Below are positions 1-5,036 of a stretch of DNA of 8,363 nt, piece by piece. The translations under genes were made by a program, and so were the position numbers. The notes below the pieces were generated by a model. That model was not told where the DNA came from and searched no databases. It was given only the letters and a program-made list of their open reading frames with translations. Every line of letters starts with the position of its first letter. The stretch's first letter is position 1. The DNA comes from Rikenellaceae bacterium (GTDB lineage Bacteria > Bacteroidota > Bacteroidia > Bacteroidales > Rikenellaceae), in assembly GCA_031286025.1 (NCBI GenBank), contig JAITVB010000224.1:1-8363 (forward strand), given 5' to 3'.

Positions 1-285
1 TCCCAGGGGCAGCAGAAATCGTTCCTCGTTGCCCTCAAACTGGCCCACTTCGAAGTCATAGCCCGAAAATGCGGCTACAAACCGATCCTGCTCCTCGACG
101 ACGTTTTCGACAAACTCGACCGGGCCCGCGTCGAACGCCTTATCCGCCTCGTATCCGAAGGCCGTTTCGGACAAATTTTTGTTACCGACAGCAATAAAGT
201 GCGCCTCGACCTTGTCCTCAAGGATATTTCCGGCGAATTTTTCGTGTTCCAGGTCAGTAATGGAATGATCACCAAAACAGAGTAA
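1..285 (+). CDS. recF: RecF, DNA repair ATPase (C-terminal part, gene cut by left window edge)
   Basis: RecF is an SMC-like ABC ATPase that binds gapped DNA and helps load RecA through RecOR in recombinational repair; it acts in the cytoplasm. Only the last 94 residues are present, read in frame from base 1. The visible part opens with the ABC signature motif SQGQQK (residues 1-6 of the fragment), followed by the Walker B segment ILLLDDVFDKLD (29-40) and the D-loop/H-loop-like stretch QIFVTDSN (58-65). The order and spacing match the C-terminal lobe of RecF, and the DKLD wording is typical of Bacteroidetes RecF. The stop codon TAA lies at 283-285. The next gene starts 2 nt later, so the two are very probably co-transcribed and translationally coupled. 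The N-terminal Walker A half must lie to the left of the window. SMC-family alternatives are unlikely given the short distance from signature to C terminus. Confidence 0.93.
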   Translation, partial: SQGQQKSFLVALKLAHFEVIARKCGYKPILLLDDVFDKLDRARVERLIRLVSEGRFGQIFVTDSNKVRLDLVLKDISGEFFVFQVSNGMITKTE

Positions 286-287
286 CC

Positions 288-581
288 ATGCGCCGCACCG
301 CACCCGTCTCCATCGGCCAGCTCCTCGATGAATTTTTCGGCAGCGACACCCACCATGGACGCATGCTCGCCGAAGCCCGCGCCATAGACCTCTGGCCCAC
401 CGTCGTCGGCCCGCGCGCCGCCGCCGTCACCACCCGCGCTCACGTCCGCAACGGACGGATGACCGTCTATCTCTCCTCTTCCGTTCTCCGGCATGAAATC
501 TTCATGCAACGCACCTCCATCGCCTCCCGACTGAACAACGCCCTCGGCCAAAACGTCATCACCGCCATCATCGTCAAATGA
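288..581 (+). CDS. DUF721 / DciA-like protein
   Basis: This is a 97-residue cytoplasmic protein of the DUF721 family. The family includes DciA, which helps load the replicative helicase DnaB in bacteria that lack DnaC/DnaI; assignment of that role here rests on family membership only. Visible landmarks are an N-terminal helix with LLDEFF (12-17), the LWPTVVG segment (35-41), where the family has a conserved Trp followed by a Gly, and the beta-rich part NGRMTVYLSSSVLRHEI (55-71), where the family has a 'G.L.V.v.s..w..EL' pattern. The length of about 100 aa is normal for Bacteroidetes members. The ATG at 288 sits 2 nt after the recF stop, fixing the start and indicating one transcript with recF, a common arrangement in this phylum. 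The gene ends 12 nt before a long hairpin and is convergent with the acyl-CoA dehydrogenase operon. Confidence 0.85.
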   Translation: MRRTAPVSIGQLLDEFFGSDTHHGRMLAEARAIDLWPTVVGPRAAAVTTRAHVRNGRMTVYLSSSVLRHEIFMQRTSIASRLNNALGQNVITAIIVK

Positions 582-593
582 ATAGGTGTCAAA

Positions 594-640
594 CCAACTT
601 CGGCTGCCGGTTTCTATAAAAAACCGGCAGCCGAAGTTGG
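594..640. terminator. Perfect 20-bp hairpin shared by two convergent genes (likely bidirectional terminator)
   Basis: The arms at 594-613 and 621-640 are exact reverse complements of 20 nt (outer end CCAACTTCGG, inner end CCGGTTT), separated by a 7-nt AT-rich loop, CTATAAA. The hairpin lies 12 nt after the DUF721 stop and 15 nt after the acyl-CoA dehydrogenase stop on the other strand, so it can form in both transcripts. No real U-tract follows on the plus strand (CTCAATG), and only TTT follows on the minus strand. It is therefore not a textbook intrinsic terminator, although position and stability argue for transcript-end formation or 3'-end protection. Confidence 0.8.
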
Positions 641-655
641 CTCAATGCCTGCCCG

Positions 656-2383
656 TCAGACGGTCGTGGCGCTGACGGACATTTTAAGGAGTTCGAGGTC
701 TTTGGGGTCGGAGCTATGGATGTATTCGGCCCGTTTGCGGTTTTCGGCTCTTCCGTCCTTGATGTAGACTTCAGCGGAACGGCGGTATTCGTCTTCTTCG
801 CAGGCCTGGGTGACGAGCAGGTATCCGAGGACGATGTGACCGGCCATTTCGACCATGCGGCGGGCGTGGAAATCGATGTAGTCGTTGTCTGCCTTTTCGA
901 CGACGGCGGCGACGACGGTTTCGTATTCCTTGCGCATTTCGATGAGTTCCCGGTGAAGGTGTTCGACTTCGCCGCAATATTCCATGCCTTCGTAGGCCAT
1001 TATCTGGGTGAGGTAAGTGCCCGTGGTGACGTGGCGGATGGCGGCAACGACCTGCAACTGAGAAGTGCCTTCGTAGATGTTGGTGATGCGGGCGTCGCGA
1101 TAGAGGCGTTCGACGGCGTAATCTTTCATGTAGCCCGAACCGCCATGGATCTGGAGTGAGTCGTAGGCGACCGAGTTGCAATATTCGCTCGAAAAGAGTT
1201 TGAGCATCGGGGTGAAGGCGTCGGCCAGGCGGGCGTAGAACTTCATTTCGTTGCGTTCTTCCGGTTCGAGCTTGCGCTCTTTGGCGATCGTTTCGTAGGT
1301 CTTATAGATTTCCACGAAACGGGTCGTTTCGTAGAGCATGGCGCGGCTGGCGTGAAGACGCGACTTCATGTTGGCCAATAGTTCGTAAACGGCAGGAAAT
1401 TCGATGATCGCCTTGCCGAACTGGAAGCGTTCCCGGGCATATTTCAGACCCTCGCGGTAAGCCGCTTCTGAAAGTCCCGTGGACTGTGCGCCGATGCCGA
1501 GGCGGGCGGCGTTCATCAGGGCCATGACATATTTGATGAGCCCCATTTTACGGTCGCCGACCAGTTGGGCCGGAGCGTTGGTGAAGACGAGTTCGCAAGT
1601 GGGCGAACCCTTGATCCCCATCTTGTTCTCGATGCGGCGCACCTTGACAGCCATGTGCCTGCGGTCATAAACGAACATCGACAACCCGCGGGCGTCGCTA
1701 GTGCCTTCCTCGGAACGGGCCAACACGAGCGAGATGTCGCCGTCGCCGTTGGTGATGAACCGTTTCACGCCGTTCAACAGCCAGGTTTGTTTCGCGTCGT
1801 CCCAATGGGCTTTGAGCATCACGGCCTGGAGGTCGCTGCCGGCATCGGGCTCGGTGAGGTCCATCGCGCAGGTGGCACCTTCGTTACACACCCGGGGCAG
1901 GAATTCCTGCTTGATCTCATCCGAGGCAAATTCGTTGAGCGTTTCGGCGCAGTCCTGCAGGCCCCAGATATTTTCGAAGCCGACGTCGCCGCGGGCCACC
2001 ATCTCGTTCGACATCACGAAACACACCAACGGGAAGTTCAATCCGCCATACCGGCGCGGGAGCGAGATACCGTACAGGCCGGCCTGTTTCAGTGCGTCGT
2101 GGTTTTCCTGCGTGCCTCGGGCGTAGACCACGTGGTCGTTGACCACAGTCGGGCCTTCGTGGTCGACCGACTCGGCGTTGGGAGCTATCACGTCGCCGCA
2201 GATTTCTCCCAATACCGAGAGCACCTGGTTATAGCTGTCGATCGCGTCCTGATGATTCACAGGGGCATAGTCGCAGGTGGCTGCGTCGCGGAAGGCGCGT
2301 TCGCGCAATTCGACGATCTTCTTCATCATCGGATGGTTCAGATGATACTGAAAATCCGTGTTGTCGTTAAAAAAGTTTGCCAT
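656..2383 (-). CDS. Acyl-CoA dehydrogenase, long form with C-terminal helical extension
   Basis: This 575-residue FAD enzyme should oxidise an acyl-CoA to a trans-2-enoyl-CoA, or run in reverse, and exchange electrons with an electron transfer flavoprotein; it is cytoplasmic. Motifs appear in the usual order: LTEPDAGSD (176-184) in the flavin/substrate region, RERFQFGKAI (317-326), QIHGGSGYMKDY (411-422), and RDARITNIYEGTSQLQ (429-444). Glu438 in IYEGT aligns with the catalytic base of medium- and short-chain acyl-CoA dehydrogenases. Typical short-chain enzymes are about 380 aa. This one has about 60 extra N-terminal residues and about 125 extra helical residues after the catalytic core (from about 450), as in the longer ACAD branch with its own C-terminal domain. 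It is the last gene of the etf operon, 36 nt after the thioredoxin-fold gene, with an A-rich leader and no Shine-Dalgarno sequence. Substrate chain length cannot be read from the sequence. Confidence 0.93.
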   Translation of the reverse strand: MANFFNDNTDFQYHLNHPMMKKIVELRERAFRDAATCDYAPVNHQDAIDSYNQVLSVLGEICGDVIAPNAESVDHEGPTVVNDHVVYARGTQENHDALKQAGLYGISLPRRYGGLNFPLVCFVMSNEMVARGDVGFENIWGLQDCAETLNEFASDEIKQEFLPRVCNEGATCAMDLTEPDAGSDLQAVMLKAHWDDAKQTWLLNGVKRFITNGDGDISLVLARSEEGTSDARGLSMFVYDRRHMAVKVRRIENKMGIKGSPTCELVFTNAPAQLVGDRKMGLIKYVMALMNAARLGIGAQSTGLSEAAYREGLKYARERFQFGKAIIEFPAVYELLANMKSRLHASRAMLYETTRFVEIYKTYETIAKERKLEPEERNEMKFYARLADAFTPMLKLFSSEYCNSVAYDSLQIHGGSGYMKDYAVERLYRDARITNIYEGTSQLQVVAAIRHVTTGTYLTQIMAYEGMEYCGEVEHLHRELIEMRKEYETVVAAVVEKADNDYIDFHARRMVEMAGHIVLGYLLVTQACEEDEYRRSAEVYIKDGRAENRKRAEYIHSSDPKDLELLKMSVSATTV

Positions 2384-2419
2384 ATCGTTTGTGTTTTTTA
2401 TTTTCCATTTACCACGAAA

Positions 2420-2764
2420 TCAGAATGCTGTCGATCTTCCGGTGCGGTTTTCCCCTTGAATCCGGTCGATCGCACACAGATACAGGAACTCGACCGGTCT
2501 ACTCCCGAATCGTTCTTTCAACTCCCCGGCATAACCGAATTCGGCGATACAGGGTGCGCAATAGGTTCCCCACAGCTCTATAAACAGGGTCTTGTCTTTG
2601 AATCTGTCTTGGCTTACGATCTCTTCCAGGGAAGCAACCCGGAGGCTTTCCACGATCGTTATGTTGTCGCCTCCCTTATAAAGCAATGGATATGGGAGGA
2701 ATGCAGCCACAGCCGCTATGGCGGCCAAAGCGATAAGAGCGATCAAACGGATTCTCTTTTTCAT
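2420..2764 (-). CDS. Truncated thioredoxin-fold (TlpA-like) membrane-anchored or exported protein
   Basis: The 114-residue product has a basic N terminus (MKKRIR) and a hydrophobic segment at about 7-29, so it should be anchored in or exported across the inner membrane. The mature part contains a thioredoxin-type active site in LWGTYCAPC (64-72), with the redox pair Cys69/Cys72 and the preceding Trp65, followed by the helix and a strand VEFLYLC (91-97). The protein then ends in a polar tail (DRIQGENRTGRSTAF). A complete TlpA/thioredoxin fold needs roughly 40-60 more residues, including the cis-proline strand. These are absent, and only 36 nt separate the stop from the next gene, so no frameshifted remainder can be hidden there. 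It sits 18 nt after etfA in the operon. It could be a decaying gene, a short natural variant or a non-catalytic remnant. The reading frame is otherwise intact, with good signal-anchor character, so I keep it as a CDS with a note of truncation. Confidence 0.68.
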   Translation of the reverse strand: MKKRIRLIALIALAAIAAVAAFLPYPLLYKGGDNITIVESLRVASLEEIVSQDRFKDKTLFIELWGTYCAPCIAEFGYAGELKERFGSRPVEFLYLCAIDRIQGENRTGRSTAF

Positions 2765-2782
2765 TCCGGGCAGACGGGCGTA

Positions 2783-3799
2783 TTACTTGCTGTTCCGTTT
2801 ATAGTATTCGATCATCTTGGGGATCACCGCGTTCAGGTCGCCCGTGATGGTAAAGTCGGCGATCTTGTTGATCGGCGCTTCGGGGTCGGTGTTGATTGAG
2901 ATGATCATGGCCGACTGGTCCATCCCGGCGGTGTGTTGGATCTGGCCCGAGATACCGCAGGCGATATAGAGTTTCGGGCGAACGGTGACCCCGGTCTGAC
3001 CTACCTGGCGCGCGTGCTCGGCAAATCCGGCGTCGACCGCTGCGCGCGAAGCACCCACTTCACCGCCCAGGACAGCGGCGAGATCGTTCAACAATGAAAA
3101 ATTCTCTTTCGAACCGACGCCGTAACCGCCCGAAACGATCACGCCGGCGCCCTTGATGTCGATCTTGCGTTCCTCGATGTGGCGATCGATGATGCGAACG
3201 GCCATGTCGATGTCTTTCAGATACTTTTTGAAGTCGATCTGTTTCACCGACAGGGCCGGTTTCCTGGCTGCCGCCTCTTTGCGCATCACCCCTTCGCGTA
3301 CGGTCGCCATCTGCGGGCGGCAGTCGGGGTTGATGATCGTGGCGATGATGTTCCCCCCGAAAGCCGGGCGGATCTGGTAGAGCAGGTTTTTATATTCGTT
3401 GCCTTTCGTGTCGGCATGATCGCCGATGACGAGGCTCGTACAGTCGGCGGTCAACCCGCTGTGCAGCGCCGACGACACGCGCGGACCGAGGTCGCGGCCG
3501 AGCGACGTGGCGCCGAACAACGCGATTTGCGGTTTTTCTTCTTCGAACACACCGCACACGATCGACGTGTGCGGTAGCGTGCGGTAAGGGGCCAACGAGG
3601 CGTCGTCGGCCGCATAAACGACGTCGGCGCCATATTCGTTCAGGGTTGTTTCCACCCCCTTGAGGTTGTGGCCTATGGCCAACGCCTCAAGTTTGCAGCC
3701 AAGGGCGTCGGCCAGTTCGCGGCCTTTGGTCAGCAGTTCGAGGCTTACGTCCGCCACTTTGCCGCCCTCGATTTCGCAGTATACAAATATGTTGTTCAT
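2783..3799 (-). CDS. etfA: Electron transfer flavoprotein, alpha subunit (bifurcating-type)
   Basis: EtfA pairs with EtfB to form the soluble FAD heterodimer that passes electrons to or from acyl-CoA dehydrogenase. From the chosen start the protein has 338 residues. The N-terminal domain carries LFGATSLGRDLGPRV (94-108) and IRPAFGGNI (143-151), with RPQMATVREGV at 161-171. The C-terminal FAD domain carries SRAAVDAGF (251-259) and the diagnostic stretch from VGQTG (266-270) through LYIACGISGQIQHTAGM (277-293), which binds FAD. The RPAFGGNI and RPQMATVR wording is typical of the NADH-using, electron-bifurcating ETF class and less so of the mitochondrial type. I chose ATG 3799 because family members begin MNN-FVYCE. 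An in-frame ATG at 3829 would add 10 residues (MLTIEKTENP), but no properly spaced ribosome site precedes it. The etfB stop is 39 nt upstream (9 nt for the longer start). Confidence 0.93.
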   Translation of the reverse strand: MNNIFVYCEIEGGKVADVSLELLTKGRELADALGCKLEALAIGHNLKGVETTLNEYGADVVYAADDASLAPYRTLPHTSIVCGVFEEEKPQIALFGATSLGRDLGPRVSSALHSGLTADCTSLVIGDHADTKGNEYKNLLYQIRPAFGGNIIATIINPDCRPQMATVREGVMRKEAAARKPALSVKQIDFKKYLKDIDMAVRIIDRHIEERKIDIKGAGVIVSGGYGVGSKENFSLLNDLAAVLGGEVGASRAAVDAGFAEHARQVGQTGVTVRPKLYIACGISGQIQHTAGMDQSAMIISINTDPEAPINKIADFTITGDLNAVIPKMIEYYKRNSK

Positions 3800-3838
3800 G
3801 GGATTTTCTGTTTTTTCGATGGTTAACATTCCTGCGGA

Positions 3839-4714
3839 CTAACCCAGAGTATGGCTTTCGATGAGTTCCTTCATCAGGCTGTCGATGTCGCCGTCGGCGG
3901 CGGTGAGCAGTTTGGCTTCCTTAGCTTGGAAAACGACGTTTTCGATCTTCTTCACCTTGGTCGGCGAACCGCTCAGCCCGAGTTGTTCGGCATCGGCGTC
4001 GACGTCGGCCACGCCCCATTCGGTGATCGTCAGCCCGCGCGATTCGCGCAGGCTCAGGTACGGGTCTTCCTGCAACTCCCGGGCCTCGGTGACGGTCTTG
4101 GCGTGTTTGTATTTCATCAGCAGTTTGGCATGGCGCGGACGGCAGTCGGGGGCCGACCCGTTGACCGTCACCACCATCGGCAGCGGACAAGCCACGGTTT
4201 CCACCCCATGTTCCAACCGGCGTTTGATCGTCAGTTCCTTACCGTCGAAATTGGCGATTTCCTCGGCATAAGTCACCTGCGGCCAACCCATTTTCTCGGC
4301 CACCTGGGGGCCTACCTGCGCGGTGTCGCCGTCGATGGCCTGGCGGCCGGCGATGATCAGGTCGGGCCTGATCTTGCGGATGGCGCAGGCCAGGGCATAC
4401 GAAGTGGCCAACGTGTCGGCCCCGGCAAACTTGCGGTCGGTGAGCAACACACCGCCGTCGGTGCCGCGGAACAACCCTTCGCGGATGATCTCGGCCGCAC
4501 GGGGCGGGCCCATCGTCAGGATTTCGATCGTGGTTCCTTCGAACTTGTCTTTCAGGCGGAGGGCCTGTTCGAGGGCGTTGAGGTCTTCGGGGTTGAAGAT
4601 GGCCGGCAGGGCGGCGCGGTTGACCGTTCCGTCGGCCTTCATCGCGTCCTTGCCCACGTTGCGTGTATCGGGCACCTGCTTCGCCAGGACGACAATTTTC
4701 AGAGCTTTTCTCAT
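3839..4714 (-). CDS. etfB: Electron transfer flavoprotein, beta subunit (bifurcating-type)
   Basis: EtfB is the partner of EtfA and carries the second flavin site near the dehydrogenase interface. The 291-residue protein starts with the usual KIVVLAKQVPDT (6-17), followed by FNPEDLNALEQAL (40-52), ILTMGPPRAAEII (65-77), AGRQAIDGDTAQVGPQ (122-137) and GLSGSPTKV (246-254), and ends with a C-terminal arm. In simple electron-transferring ETFs, as in mitochondria, the central motif reads GKQAIDDDCNQTGQ. The DGDTAQVGP version here is that seen in ETFs from Clostridium- or Acidaminococcus-type systems that bind NADH and bifurcate. This class assignment is from my knowledge of the family, and the residues are seen directly. 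It is the first gene of a four-gene minus-strand operon, preceded by a good Bacteroidetes promoter and a leader of about 45 nt without a Shine-Dalgarno sequence. Confidence 0.93.
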   Translation of the reverse strand: MRKALKIVVLAKQVPDTRNVGKDAMKADGTVNRAALPAIFNPEDLNALEQALRLKDKFEGTTIEILTMGPPRAAEIIREGLFRGTDGGVLLTDRKFAGADTLATSYALACAIRKIRPDLIIAGRQAIDGDTAQVGPQVAEKMGWPQVTYAEEIANFDGKELTIKRRLEHGVETVACPLPMVVTVNGSAPDCRPRHAKLLMKYKHAKTVTEARELQEDPYLSLRESRGLTITEWGVADVDADAEQLGLSGSPTKVKKIENVVFQAKEAKLLTAADGDIDSLMKELIESHTLG

Positions 4715-4763
4715 AGGGTAAAGTGAATTGGTAGACGGCGTAAAATCTATTTTTACAATCTGA

Positions 4764-4794
4764 CAAAATTAATTCTTTTTTGAAAAACGGCAAA
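4764..4794 (-). promoter_or_regulatory. Promoter of the etfBA operon (Bacteroidetes -33/-7 type)
   Basis: On the minus strand a TTTG box (bases 4791-4794) is followed after exactly 19 nt by TAATTTTG (bases 4764-4771). This matches the Bacteroidetes primary sigma factor consensus TTTG ... TAnnTTTG in both boxes and in spacing. Transcription should start a few bases downstream, about 4757-4760, giving a leader of roughly 45 nt before the etfB ATG at 4714. No other equally good match lies between it and etfB. Confidence 0.72.
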
Positions 4795-4807
4795 TTTTCG
4801 GAAGAGC

Positions 4808-4830
4808 ATCCCCGCACGGGGGGATTTTTT
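4808..4830 (+). terminator. Intrinsic-terminator-like hairpin with T6 tract, no obvious upstream plus-strand gene
   Basis: Arms ATCCCC (4808-4813) and GGGGAT (4820-4825) flank GCACGG; a CCCC/GGGG pairing with a GCAC tetraloop is an alternative register. The right arm runs directly into a T6 tract (4825-4830), the classic form for a plus-strand Rho-independent terminator. Nothing encoded on the plus strand ends just before it, because etfB lies on the minus strand with its promoter between. It may stop antisense or read-through transcription moving toward the GH28 genes, or end a short unannotated RNA starting at about 4715-4800. Confidence 0.5.
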
Positions 4831-4884
4831 GTTCGCGTCCGAACCGGTTTTTATTCTCGACTCTTTCCGCACTATTACTTTCTT

Positions 4885-4902
4885 TTGTTGCCATCGTAAC
4901 AA
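4885..4902. promoter_or_regulatory. Imperfect palindrome TTGTTGC-N4-GTAACAA, possible operator
   Basis: An 18-bp inverted repeat with perfect TTGTT/AACAA outer arms and a partly matching core. The layout of two 7-nt half sites around a 4-nt spacer resembles sites of CRP/FNR-superfamily regulators. Its centre is about 60 bp upstream of the candidate GH28 -7 box, a position where class I activators usually bind, and about 100 bp upstream of the etf -33 box. The role is inferred only. Confidence 0.3.
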
Positions 4903-4919
4903 GGATAATTCCGAAATTT

Positions 4920-4960
4920 TTTGCCTGATGTTCAAAAAACCGGTAATTTGATTAAATTTG
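4920..4960 (+). promoter_or_regulatory. Candidate promoter of the GH28/DUF4861 unit
   Basis: Two overlapping readings exist. A perfect -7 box TAAATTTG (4953-4960) lacks a clear TTTG at the proper upstream distance. Alternatively, TTTG at 4920-4923 is followed after 23 nt by TTTG at 4947-4950, the same register as in the etf promoter, but the TA of that -7 box is displaced by one base. Either start would give a leader of about 70-80 nt before ATG 5037. Confidence 0.5.
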
Positions 4961-5036
4961 CTGATTGTAAAGTGGCAGGGTGTGGGCCGCTCCCGATTCA
5001 CCCATAAAAACCAGTGTAACCACTAAAAAAAATAGA

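Larger units (their letters stand above)
4715..5036. other. Divergent intergenic region between etfB and the GH28 gene
   Basis: This AT-rich stretch of 322 nt separates two divergent transcription units. It contains the etf promoter (4764-4794), a terminator-like hairpin pointing right (4808-4830), an imperfect palindrome (4885-4902), a candidate promoter for the GH28 unit (4920-4960), and two ACCGGT hexamers (4843-4848 and 4939-4944) inside a 10-bp inverted repeat. A minus-strand ORF of 82 codons lies across it (4753-5001), but it spans both promoters and the hairpin and has no recognisable protein character, so I do not call it a gene. Confidence 0.7.

Noticed and set aside
2430..2490. Weak inverted GATC/CCGG elements at the 3' end of the thioredoxin-fold gene, considered as an internal terminator
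   Set aside because: Arms are short with central mismatches and no T-tract; the next gene is only 36 nt away, consistent with one transcript.
1565..2899. 444-codon plus-strand ORF antisense to the dehydrogenase, thioredoxin-fold and etfA genes
   Set aside because: It runs opposite to three genes with clear family motifs and crosses their boundaries, and its translation has no recognisable domain. Long antisense frames are expected from the codon bias of this GC-rich DNA.
3800..3829. Upstream ATG at 3829 for etfA (348 aa form)
   Set aside because: It cannot be excluded, but family members start at the MNN-FVYCE position, and the purine-rich AGGA before 3829 is only 1 nt from the ATG, too close to serve as a ribosome site.
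4843..4944. 10-bp inverted repeat accggttttt / aaaaaccggt separated by 82 nt
   Set aside because: Half of each arm is a homopolymer run and ACCGGT is self-palindromic, so chance is a fair explanation; nothing ties it to a regulator or a mobile element.
4753..5001. 82-codon minus-strand ORF in the divergent intergenic region
   Set aside because: It spans both promoters and the terminator-like hairpin, is rich in Lys/Arg/Ile typical of translated AT-rich non-coding DNA, and matches no family I know.
4980..5036. GTG start at 4980 extending the GH28 protein by 19 residues
   Set aside because: It would bury the lipoprotein signal behind a polar stretch; ATG 5037 begins a normal MKK-type signal peptide with an A-rich leader.
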